A stretch of DNA of 5,717 nucleotides from an uncultured Clostridia bacterium (GTDB lineage Bacteria; Bacillota; Clostridia; Oscillospirales; Ruminococcaceae): positions 1 to 5,717 of the forward strand of contig CAMYUO010000146.1 in assembly GCA_947302065.1 (NCBI GenBank), in the 5' to 3' direction. The position numbers were made by a program, and so were the translations under genes. Shown here one piece after another: positions 1 through 5,717 of the stretch; the first letter of the stretch is position 1, and each line of letters opens with the position of its first letter. The notes beneath the pieces were generated by a model, which worked only from the letters and a program-made list of their open reading frames with translations, had not been told where the DNA came from and did no database searches.

Positions 1-1331
1 CCCTTGGCTACCATATCAACAAGCGAAAGATAGTAAGGACTGATGCAGATATTAGAGTAAGTCGTAAGCTCTTTTGAGTCCTTCATCTGAAGCGGATAAT
101 ATACCGAGAGACCTGACGCTTTTGTATGGTTGCTGCCGTTTTTGTTATAAACGATGCAGTTCTTCAAAGCCTCAAGTGCAGCACTTCCGTCAGCATATGA
201 AGAACACTGATTTATAATGCCGCCGATATCGACCATATTGGTGTAACCCTCAGTCTTATTGTTGCCGCCGAAATTATCGGCATTTGTTACGCCTCTGACA
301 ACACCTGCAAGGTCTGATCCTGCCTTTTCGTAAAGCGCTTTTGCATAGCTGTTGAATGCTACTACAAAGTCATCGAATTTTGAAAGATCAACTATCGTCA
401 GAGTGCAGCCATTCTCCTGTCCGGAAGATGCACATTCCTGATAGAAGCTGTCAGCGATCACCTTGCCGAGATCGCCGCCGTTAGCCGTCGGGTTTTCAGC
501 AAGATAAGTACCATAAGTTGTGTAATCCCAGCCTGAGCCCGGTTCACATTCCTGAGAACCGTAGAAATATCTCGCATATGTAGCAAAGATATTGGCTGTC
601 TCTGCTGTTCCCATAAGACAGCAGTCAAAACCGATAAACTCAAACTGGTCTGTCATGGTGCTGTACGTCTCAGATAATGCAGTATTGAACTCGGAAAGAT
701 CAAGAGTATCACCGTTGTTAAGCTCATCAACGCAAGCTCCAGTGATGCTTCCTCCGCCGTGATCCCAGACAACCAGTCCCATTTTTGCTGCGGGATACTT
801 TTCTACACCCCATTTGAGAAAACTTGAAAGTGTCGATGCATCACCCATATTTGTCAGCTCGGTCGAATCAACGAGTTCCATGTCGCCGTTCTGAACAACA
901 AAGCGCTGGTTTTTATCTGCACTGATGCCTTCATTCATCCACTTGCTCGTGCCGCCTGTCTGGATAACAAATCTGACCTTGTCGCTGCCCTTTGCATTGA
1001 GCATCTGTGATATATCGCTCGTTGCAGAGCCTTGTCCGCTGCTTTCAAGGTCGGTGCCGCAGAGATAGACAAAGATAGTCCATGTACCCTCTTCACCCAT
1101 TGGCTTGTTCTTCTTTTCAGCTCGCTCAATGCTCAGCTTTCCATCGGATTTGCCGACCTTCATTGAAAGGCTCGCACCCGAGGGAGTGCTTTTCTCAGCT
1201 GTAGAGCTGCTCTCGACAACTGAGCTTGCAGCAGACGAATCGGATTCAGACGAACTGTCCGAGCCGCAGCCCGATGCAAACATCATTACTGCTGCCAACA
1301 ACAGCGTAGCTACTCTTTTGTACGCTTTCAT
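1..1331 (-). CDS. Clostripain-family (peptidase C11) lipoprotein, C-terminus cut by window edge
   Basis: This is a cysteine peptidase of family C11 (clostripain), predicted to sit on the outer face of the membrane as a lipoprotein. The frame stays open to the left edge and gives 443 residues. The ATG at 1331 has AGGAGG eight bases upstream. Residues 1-21 form a lipoprotein signal peptide (basic KAYKR, then a hydrophobic run) ending in the lipobox ASGC with Cys22 as lipidation site. Residues 23-53 are a Ser-rich linker. The catalytic domain starts near residue 84 (TIFVYLCGTDLE). The expected dyad is intact: His191 in VVWDHGGG and Cys238 in IGFDCCLMG. By analogy with characterised C11 enzymes, Asp236 may help set the usual preference for Arg/Lys at P1; this is inferred. 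The family-typical SGLSVYYP motif lies at 407-414. The substrate is unknown. It could act in nutrition, envelope processing or host interaction. The family call is firm, the role is not. Confidence 0.93.
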   Translation of the reverse strand, partial: MKAYKRVATLLLAAVMMFASGCGSDSSSESDSSAASSVVESSSTAEKSTPSGASLSMKVGKSDGKLSIERAEKKNKPMGEEGTWTIFVYLCGTDLESSGQGSATSDISQMLNAKGSDKVRFVIQTGGTSKWMNEGISADKNQRFVVQNGDMELVDSTELTNMGDASTLSSFLKWGVEKYPAAKMGLVVWDHGGGSITGACVDELNNGDTLDLSEFNTALSETYSTMTDQFEFIGFDCCLMGTAETANIFATYARYFYGSQECEPGSGWDYTTYGTYLAENPTANGGDLGKVIADSFYQECASSGQENGCTLTIVDLSKFDDFVVAFNSYAKALYEKAGSDLAGVVRGVTNADNFGGNNKTEGYTNMVDIGGIINQCSSYADGSAALEALKNCIVYNKNGSNHTKASGLSVYYPLQMKDSKELTTYSNICISPYYLSLVDMVAK

Positions 1332-1339
1332 TTTTCAAA

Positions 1340-1345
1340 CCTCCT
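1340..1345 (-). promoter_or_regulatory. Ribosome binding site of the C11 peptidase gene
   Basis: A perfect AGGAGG lies eight bases before the ATG at 1331. It fixes the start directly before a well-formed lipoprotein signal peptide, and it supports independent, strong translation of the peptidase. Confidence 0.8.
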
Positions 1346-1381
1346 GTATTACCCTATTTATTAAACACGATAAGACCGTGC

Positions 1382-1387
1382 ATAATA
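1382..1387 (-). promoter_or_regulatory. Possible -10 element for the peptidase gene (weak)
   Basis: The 68-base gap between the channel stop and the peptidase start is AT-rich. It contains TATTAT (five of six matches to TATAAT) about 50 bases before the peptidase ATG. I found no good -35 at 16-18 bases upstream, so the case rests on the -10 match, the larger gap and the change of function between the genes. Read-through from the upstream operon remains possible, because no convincing terminator separates the two genes. Confidence 0.2.
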
Positions 1388-1399
1388 CCAAAACTTAAA

Positions 1400-2221
1400 T
1401 CATTTATCCTGCTTTGCAAGCATATCTTCAAGCTTTGAAAGATGCTCTCTGACTGCGTCGATCTCTGCCTTTATATCAGCAGTTCCATTCTCCTCATGTT
1501 CTTCTTTCTTATTAGCCTCTGTTACCTCGCTGATAGCCGATACAACGATACCGACAACAACGTTCATCATAACAAACGCCGTAACAAGAACAAATGAAAC
1601 GAAATACAGCCAAGCAAAGCTGAATTCAGCCATTACAGGGCGGCTGATACCCATAGACCAGCTTTCAAGCGTCATGACCTGGAACAGCGTATACATAGCT
1701 TTTGGTATGTTACCAAACCATTCGGGGAATGCTGTTCCGAACTGTGTTACGCCGATGATAGCATATATGTAATAAATAACTATGAGCAGCATCGCTGTCC
1801 AAGAAATACCCGGGAGTGATTTTCCGATAGCAGAAATGATCGCCTGAAGAGGTTTGAGTGAGCTTACCATTTTAAAGCCACGCAGACCCTTGAGCGAACG
1901 GAAAACTCTGAACACACGGAGGATTCTCATAGACGACAGCACAGCAAGTCCAGAAAGCACCGACGTCAGAATGATCACGAAATCAAACCAGTTCCACGCA
2001 CTCTTAAAGTAGCCGATAAACTTATATGCGATCATTTTCAGCAGCATTTCTGCTATGAAAACGCCTATGCAGATAAGGTCTATAACATTGAGCACGCCGC
2101 CTATGCTATTGTCAATAGACGGAAAAGTCTGCAAACCAAGTACTATCGAATTTATCAGAATAACAATAAGAATGGCACCTTGAAAAAGATGCCCTTCTAC
2201 AAAACGCTTTAGTTTTTCCAT
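1400..2221 (-). CDS. Voltage-gated sodium channel, NavAb/NaChBac type (ion_trans family)
   Basis: This is a 273-residue inner-membrane channel subunit, expected to work as a homotetramer passing Na+ in response to depolarisation. The voltage sensor has S1 (about 13-32), S2 (44-66, with E58 and K62), S3 (75-94, with D80) and S4 (97-118). S4 carries a basic residue at every third position: R99, R102, R105, R108, K111, R114, K117. The pore has S5 (about 141-160), a pore helix from 173, the filter TLESWSM at 184-190 (Glu186 being the key acidic residue), and S6 (203-230) with conserved Asn220. A charged neck (238-245) leads to a coiled coil with a regular 3-4 pattern: I250, I254, V257, L261, L264, L268. 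Length and layout match bacterial Nav channels, which are about 260-280 residues. The start has AAAGGTG about ten bases upstream. It follows recN by 20 bases and is probably co-transcribed. Sodium selectivity is inferred from the filter; the physiological role is unknown. Confidence 0.95.
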   Translation of the reverse strand: MEKLKRFVEGHLFQGAILIVILINSIVLGLQTFPSIDNSIGGVLNVIDLICIGVFIAEMLLKMIAYKFIGYFKSAWNWFDFVIILTSVLSGLAVLSSMRILRVFRVFRSLKGLRGFKMVSSLKPLQAIISAIGKSLPGISWTAMLLIVIYYIYAIIGVTQFGTAFPEWFGNIPKAMYTLFQVMTLESWSMGISRPVMAEFSFAWLYFVSFVLVTAFVMMNVVVGIVVSAISEVTEANKKEEHEENGTADIKAEIDAVREHLSKLEDMLAKQDK

Positions 2222-2241
2222 AACACGATCACACCTTTATC

Positions 2242-3927
2242 TTAATTTGTGCAAGGCACATGATTTTTGGCTTCGTCGATAAGCTGCTGAGCATTCTCCA
2301 GAAGCAATGGCGTTATACTATCTCCGCCCATTATTCGTGCTATCTCGTGTTTTCTTTCGTCATTTTCCAGTTTTCTGACAGATGTAACTGTCCTTTCGCC
2401 GACTACATTTTTCTCTATAAGTATATGGCTGTCAGCCATTACGGCGATCTGTGCAAGATGCGTTACGCAAAGTACCTGACGGTAATTTGCAATCTGTTTG
2501 AGCTTATATCCGATCTTCTGGGCTGCCCTGCCGCTGACACCCGTATCTATCTCGTCGAAGATAAGCGTTCCTATCGAATCCTTTTCGGCAATAACATTTT
2601 TGAGCGCAAGCATTATTCTTGAAAGCTCACCGCCAGATGCGATCTTGGCAAGCGGCCTCGGTTCTTCACCAACGTTAGCTGAAATAAGGAACTCAATATT
2701 ATCCATTCCTTTGAGTGTGAGCTTTCCCTGTTTGATATCGACCACAAGCGTTACATTCTGCATATTCAGAAATTCAAGTTCGCCTGTGACCTGCTTGACA
2801 AAACGTTCTGCCGCAGTTTTACGGAACTTTGAAAGCTCCATAGCTTTCTTTGACACCTCTGTGAGAAGTTCGGTCTTTTTCTTTTCCAGCTCCGAAAGAT
2901 CCTGCTCGCTGTTTTGAAGCATTTTAAGTTCCTGCTTTGAGCTTTCAAGCGTTTCAATGACTTTATCAAGCGTTGGACCATATTTTTTGCATATTTTGCG
3001 AAGGTCTTCGCTTCGCTGATTGAGCCAGTCGAAACGCTTGGGATCAACATTGAGTTTGCCGAGGATAGAATCAAGTTCCTGTGAAATGTCCTGAATCTCT
3101 ATCTTGGCGCTGTCAAGTCTTTCTGAGAGCGCTGCAAGCTCGGGCATTATGTCGCTGTAATTCTCGATAAACGAGTTTGCATTGCTGACATTCTCAACAA
3201 CTCCGTTGGAATCGTCATTTCCCGAAAGCACGGAGTTTGCGGAAAATATAGCCTCAGACAAAGCGACCGCATTCTTTGATACGTTAAGCTCAGCCTTTAT
3301 CTGCTCATCCTCGCCCTCTTTTATGTTCAGGCTCTCAATCTCATTTATTATATCATAAAGCTGTGAGATACGGAACTGCTTATTACCTGCATCGGTCTTA
3401 AGGACATTTATCTGCTTTGCAAGTTTCTGAAGCTCGTGGAAAGACACCTGATAATCGCTGATAATAGTCTCTGCCTCTGCATAGGAATCAAGTATATCTA
3501 TATGCCTGTCCGCAGAAAGCAATATCTGATTATCGTGCTGGCCGTGGATGTTTACAAGTGCCTCGCCGACCTGACGCAGAAGTGAAACATTCACGGGACG
3601 GTTATTTATCCTTGCTACGCTGCCTCCGTCAGAACGTATCTCCCTTTCAAGAAAAAGCTGTCCGTCTTCTATGCTCAGACCGCTTTGAGAAAGCAGTTCA
3701 CCGCATTCGTTCGGGACATCTGTAAATACAGCAGAAATAACCGCTTTGTCCGTTCCTGTACGAACAATATCCTTGGTCATTCTCTGCCCAAGTATCGCAT
3801 TTATGCCATTTATAAGTATAGATTTACCTGCACCGGTCTCACCCGTAAAAACATTGAGATCGGCGGTAAAGTCAATATTTGCTTTTTCTATGACCGCTAA
3901 GTTTTCAATATAAAGCTGCGATAACAT
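2242..3927 (-). CDS. recN: DNA repair protein RecN
   Basis: RecN is a cytoplasmic SMC-like ATPase recruited early to DNA double-strand breaks, where it supports recombination by RecA. The 561-residue length is normal for the family. The N-terminal half-site has the RecN opening (LYIENLAVIEKA, 5-16), Walker A GETGAGKS at 29-36, and the characteristic NIHGQHDNQ at 126-134. A long helical region of roughly residues 155-390, rich in Glu, Lys, Leu and Ser, fits the coiled-coil arms, which are shorter than in SMC proteins. The C-terminal half-site has the ABC signature SGGELSR at 431-437, Walker B LIFDE at 455-459 followed by IDTGVSG, and the switch-like VTHLAQIA at 488-495. Every ATPase element is present, so the protein should be functional. 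The gene starts 13 bases after argR with AGGGG just upstream. The argR-recN pairing is widespread in Firmicutes. Confidence 0.98.
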   Translation of the reverse strand: MLSQLYIENLAVIEKANIDFTADLNVFTGETGAGKSILINGINAILGQRMTKDIVRTGTDKAVISAVFTDVPNECGELLSQSGLSIEDGQLFLEREIRSDGGSVARINNRPVNVSLLRQVGEALVNIHGQHDNQILLSADRHIDILDSYAEAETIISDYQVSFHELQKLAKQINVLKTDAGNKQFRISQLYDIINEIESLNIKEGEDEQIKAELNVSKNAVALSEAIFSANSVLSGNDDSNGVVENVSNANSFIENYSDIMPELAALSERLDSAKIEIQDISQELDSILGKLNVDPKRFDWLNQRSEDLRKICKKYGPTLDKVIETLESSKQELKMLQNSEQDLSELEKKKTELLTEVSKKAMELSKFRKTAAERFVKQVTGELEFLNMQNVTLVVDIKQGKLTLKGMDNIEFLISANVGEEPRPLAKIASGGELSRIMLALKNVIAEKDSIGTLIFDEIDTGVSGRAAQKIGYKLKQIANYRQVLCVTHLAQIAVMADSHILIEKNVVGERTVTSVRKLENDERKHEIARIMGGDSITPLLLENAQQLIDEAKNHVPCTN

Positions 3928-3940
3928 AACCTAACCCCTG

Positions 3941-4405
3941 TCATTTTGAGTAAATGATTGAATTGAACTCTTTAAGTAGCCTCTGTGCATCACTCTCTGT
4001 GCGCATCAGAATAAATATCGTATCATCGCCTGCAAGCGTGCCGACAACATTCTCTATCTCTGTGCTGTCGAGCTTGGCGCAGACGGCCTGAGCCATTCCG
4101 ACATGGCATTTGACAACAACCGTATTGCCCGCATAATCAACAGAAAGCACCGAATCACTGATAAAACCAAGCACAGAATTCTGCTGATCCTGCATACCGC
4201 TTTTTTTGAGCGACGGTATGCTGTATCTGTAGCTGCCGTCGGGAGCAACGATTTTTATAAGCGAAAGCTCCTTTATATCACGGGAAACAGTAGCCTGTGT
4301 AACTCTGAATCCTCGTTCTGCAAGCGCAGCCAGAAGGCTTTCCTGAGTATCTATCTTTTCCTCGCTGACAAGCTTCATAATGACCTGTTGTCTTTGAGAT
4401 TTCAT
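3941..4405 (-). CDS. argR: Arginine repressor ArgR/AhrC
   Basis: ArgR is an arginine-responsive transcription factor. In characterised relatives it forms hexamers, binds ARG boxes, represses arginine biosynthesis and can activate catabolism. The 154-residue protein has the normal length. The N-terminal winged helix-turn-helix spans about residues 1-65, with the recognition region VTQATVSRDIKELSLIKI at 35-52. The C-terminal oligomerisation and arginine-binding domain covers about 78-154 and carries the family motif GTLAGDDTIFIL at 122-133, where the Asp127-Asp128 pair is the ligand-contacting element known from the family. The ATG overlaps the nadK stop as ATGA, and a strong AGGAGG lies six bases upstream inside nadK. 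Translational coupling to nadK is therefore likely. I saw no clear ARG box in the intergenic parts of this window, so autoregulation cannot be judged from here. Confidence 0.97.
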   Translation of the reverse strand: MKSQRQQVIMKLVSEEKIDTQESLLAALAERGFRVTQATVSRDIKELSLIKIVAPDGSYRYSIPSLKKSGMQDQQNSVLGFISDSVLSVDYAGNTVVVKCHVGMAQAVCAKLDSTEIENVVGTLAGDDTIFILMRTESDAQRLLKEFNSIIYSK

Positions 4406-5286
4406 CGTGATCCTCCTCCCGAGAGATCTTTAAGCGGCTGCATCAGCTTTTTATTGACCGACTCAAAGAAGCTGTCGCCGTTGATATCTATAATGCCTAC
4501 GCTGAGTGAAGACTTTGTAATAGTCAGCACATCATTTTCGGTCATCTGATACACCCTGTTTCCGTCTACAACAACATTTGTGCTTGCACCCGTTGTTGTG
4601 TGACATTTTGCAGTTATCACGCCGTTTGTGCCAAATATCGTTGTTCTTGCAAACAGCGAATGAGGACATATCTGAGTAAACTCGATACAATCCATTTCAG
4701 GCTCGATTATAGGACCGCCTGCCGACATTGAATAAGCAGAGGAGCCTGTCGGTGTTGAAAAGATGATACCGTCAGCTCTAAGTGAGGAAACGACCTGTCC
4801 GTTCCTGCTGACTTCAAAATCTGCGATCTTGCAGTTATCAGATTTTGATACCACAACATCGTTAAGCGCTCTGAATTTGGATATCTTGCCGTCTTTATCG
4901 GTGATCTCAGCTTTTATAAGTATTCGCTTGGTCAGACGGTACTCACCCTTGACGAGCTTGGCAAGGTCTTCTATCTGCGAGTGCTCAAGCGATGCCATAA
5001 AGCCGAGCCTGCCGCAGTTAATTCCAAGAACAGCCTTGTTCTTTTTGGCGCTGTTGATCGCACATTTCAGTATAGTTCCATCACCGCCGACAGCGACAAC
5101 GACATCGCAATCAACAAAGCAGTTTTCCTCGGTGTCAAACGACGCATTGCCAATGCCGCTGAAAATGCTCTTATACTGGTTCTCGAGCAGCACAGTACAG
5201 CCGTTCTCGTCAAGTACCTTGCAGGCTTTTACAACATATTCTTCGCAATTTTTCTTGCTAAGATTAGGGATTATAAATATCTTCAT
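4402..5286 (-). CDS. nadK: NAD kinase
   Basis: NAD kinase phosphorylates NAD+ to NADP+ in the cytoplasm and so sets the NADP(H) pool for biosynthesis and redox defence. The 294-residue length is within the usual bacterial range. The diagnostic GGDGTIL motif is at 67-73, with Asp69 as the expected catalytic base. GINCGRLGFMA follows at 88-98. An LND (141-143) takes the place of the common NE motif of the NAD site, a conservative change. The glycine-rich region DGIIFSTPTGSSAYSMSAGG at 172-191 and CPHSL at 207-211 are both typical. The ATG has AGGAG a few bases upstream and starts 11 bases after tlyA. The last residues (GGGSR) are encoded by the argR ribosome binding site. Its place between tlyA and argR is common in Clostridia, whereas in Bacillus subtilis nadK lies elsewhere. 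Confidence 0.97.
   Translation of the reverse strand: MKIFIIPNLSKKNCEEYVVKACKVLDENGCTVLLENQYKSIFSGIGNASFDTEENCFVDCDVVVAVGGDGTILKCAINSAKKNKAVLGINCGRLGFMASLEHSQIEDLAKLVKGEYRLTKRILIKAEITDKDGKISKFRALNDVVVSKSDNCKIADFEVSRNGQVVSSLRADGIIFSTPTGSSAYSMSAGGPIIEPEMDCIEFTQICPHSLFARTTIFGTNGVITAKCHTTTGASTNVVVDGNRVYQMTENDVLTITKSSLSVGIIDINGDSFFESVNKKLMQPLKDLSGGGSR
4412..4417 (-). promoter_or_regulatory. argR ribosome binding site embedded in the 3' end of nadK
   Basis: AGGAGG sits six bases before the argR ATG, within a longer GGGAGGAGGA at 4411-4420. It lies wholly inside the nadK coding sequence, where the same bases encode consecutive glycines near the C-terminus. Together with the ATGA stop/start overlap, this decides the argR start and indicates coupled translation. 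Confidence 0.85.
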
Positions 5287-5297
5287 AACTGCTCCTG

Positions 5298-5717
5298 TTA
5301 TTTGAATTGCACAAATGCGCTTTTTACAAGCTTATCAAAGTCTGTCTGACTATTTTGAACGCCATTCGCATCTTTGCAAAGATGCGCAAGATACTCAATA
5401 TTTCCGTCGCCGCCCGTTATTGAGGAAACTGTAAGTCCCTTGACTGACAGTCCTGCGCTGTTAAAAGCACTCACGACGCTATCAAGCACTCTGACATGAT
5501 CTTTTTGATCTTTAACTATGCCCTTTTTATTCAATGCCTTTTTGCCGGCTTCAAACTGCGGTTTTATAAGTGTTACCATTTCACCGCCCGACGCAAGCAC
5601 ACTGCTCAAAGGCTGGATTATAAGACCAAGAGATATAAACGAAACATCCACGCTTATAAACTCAGGTGTATGTTCAAAGCTGTCGGGTGTAAGCTCACGG
5701 GCATTTACCCCCTCACC
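5298..5717 (-). CDS. tlyA: TlyA-type rRNA (cytidine-2'-O)-methyltransferase, C-terminal part
   Basis: TlyA-family enzymes use S-adenosylmethionine to 2'-O-methylate cytidines of 16S and/or 23S rRNA. Some relatives are annotated as haemolysins for historical reasons. The reading frame is open to the right edge, so the 139 residues seen are only the C-terminal half. The N-terminal S4 RNA-binding domain and the SAM motif I must lie outside. A GTG codon at 5651 could look like a start, but it falls inside the conserved block VDVSFISL, and the codons before it (NAREL and onward) continue the family match. Elements seen, counted from the first visible residue, are DVSFISL (24-30), IKPQFE (51-56) and GGDGNIEYL (102-110). 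Asp24, Lys52 and Glu108 are good candidates for three of the four residues of the FtsJ-type K-D-K-E tetrad. The stop is 11 bases before nadK, in the same operon. Confidence 0.93.
   Translation of the reverse strand, partial: GEGVNARELTPDSFEHTPEFISVDVSFISLGLIIQPLSSVLASGGEMVTLIKPQFEAGKKALNKKGIVKDQKDHVRVLDSVVSAFNSAGLSVKGLTVSSITGGDGNIEYLAHLCKDANGVQNSQTDFDKLVKSAFVQFK

Noticed and set aside
1366..1380. Short inverted repeat (CACG ... CGTG) between channel and peptidase genes
   Set aside because: The stem has only four Watson-Crick pairs plus one G-U, and no run of Ts follows on the minus strand, so it does not qualify as a rho-independent terminator.
1376..1395. Possible ArgR operator (TGCATAATA) upstream of the peptidase
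   Set aside because: Only one half resembles an ARG box; the second half does not match the ATNCA pattern.
1105..1398. Plus-strand open frame of 97 codons opposite the peptidase start
   Set aside because: It lies antisense to the signal peptide and linker of a clear lipoprotein gene, has low-complexity composition, and shows no recognisable domain.
2766..3074. Minus-strand open frame of 102 codons inside recN
   Set aside because: It is a shifted frame within the recN coiled-coil region; the in-frame RecN protein has all expected motifs.
4103..4549. Plus-strand open frame opposite argR and the nadK end
   Set aside because: It is antisense to two well-supported genes and matches no family I recognise.
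4763..5349. Overlapping plus-strand open frames opposite nadK
   Set aside because: They are antisense to NAD kinase codons, with Ser-rich composition typical of shadow frames and no own ribosome binding site or domain.
5298..5651. Complete 117-residue protein starting at the GTG at 5651
   Set aside because: The GTG is the valine within the conserved TlyA block VDVSFISL, and the frame continues in family-like sequence to the window edge.

Overview
The window reads as a chromosomal stretch from a Gram-positive anaerobe of the Clostridia, most likely a Ruminococcus-like member of the Oscillospiraceae. This placement is an inference. It rests on the gene order tlyA-nadK-argR-recN, strong AGGAGG-type ribosome binding sites, moderate base composition, and a secreted clostripain-family (C11) lipoprotein peptidase. 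All six genes lie on the minus strand, so transcription runs from high to low coordinates and the biological order is the reverse of the numbering.

From upstream to downstream the genes are: the C-terminal part of the rRNA 2'-O-methyltransferase TlyA (5717-5298, open at the window edge); NAD kinase (5286-4402); the arginine repressor ArgR/AhrC (4405-3941); the SMC-like DNA repair ATPase RecN (3927-2242); a six-helix voltage-gated sodium channel of the NavAb/NaChBac type (2221-1400); and a lipoprotein C11 cysteine peptidase (1331-3, running off the left edge). The gaps from tlyA to the channel gene are 11, -4, 13 and 20 bases and hold no visible terminator. These five genes are therefore probably co-transcribed. 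The peptidase follows after 68 bases with its own strong ribosome binding site and may be a separate unit.

The first four genes are housekeeping: ribosome modification, NADP supply, arginine-responsive regulation and recombinational repair. Their clustering is a familiar Firmicutes arrangement and does not imply a shared pathway. The two downstream genes are envelope functions. The most notable item is the sodium channel, whose selectivity filter region looks almost the same as that of the crystallised NavAb channel and which sits where spore-forming relatives often carry spoIVB.

I see no RNA genes, mobile elements, CRISPR arrays or tandem repeats, and no stretch over 300 bases without a gene. 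I find no convincing evidence for an undescribed multi-gene system. The candidates for a second look are the channel, its operon position, and the peptidase.
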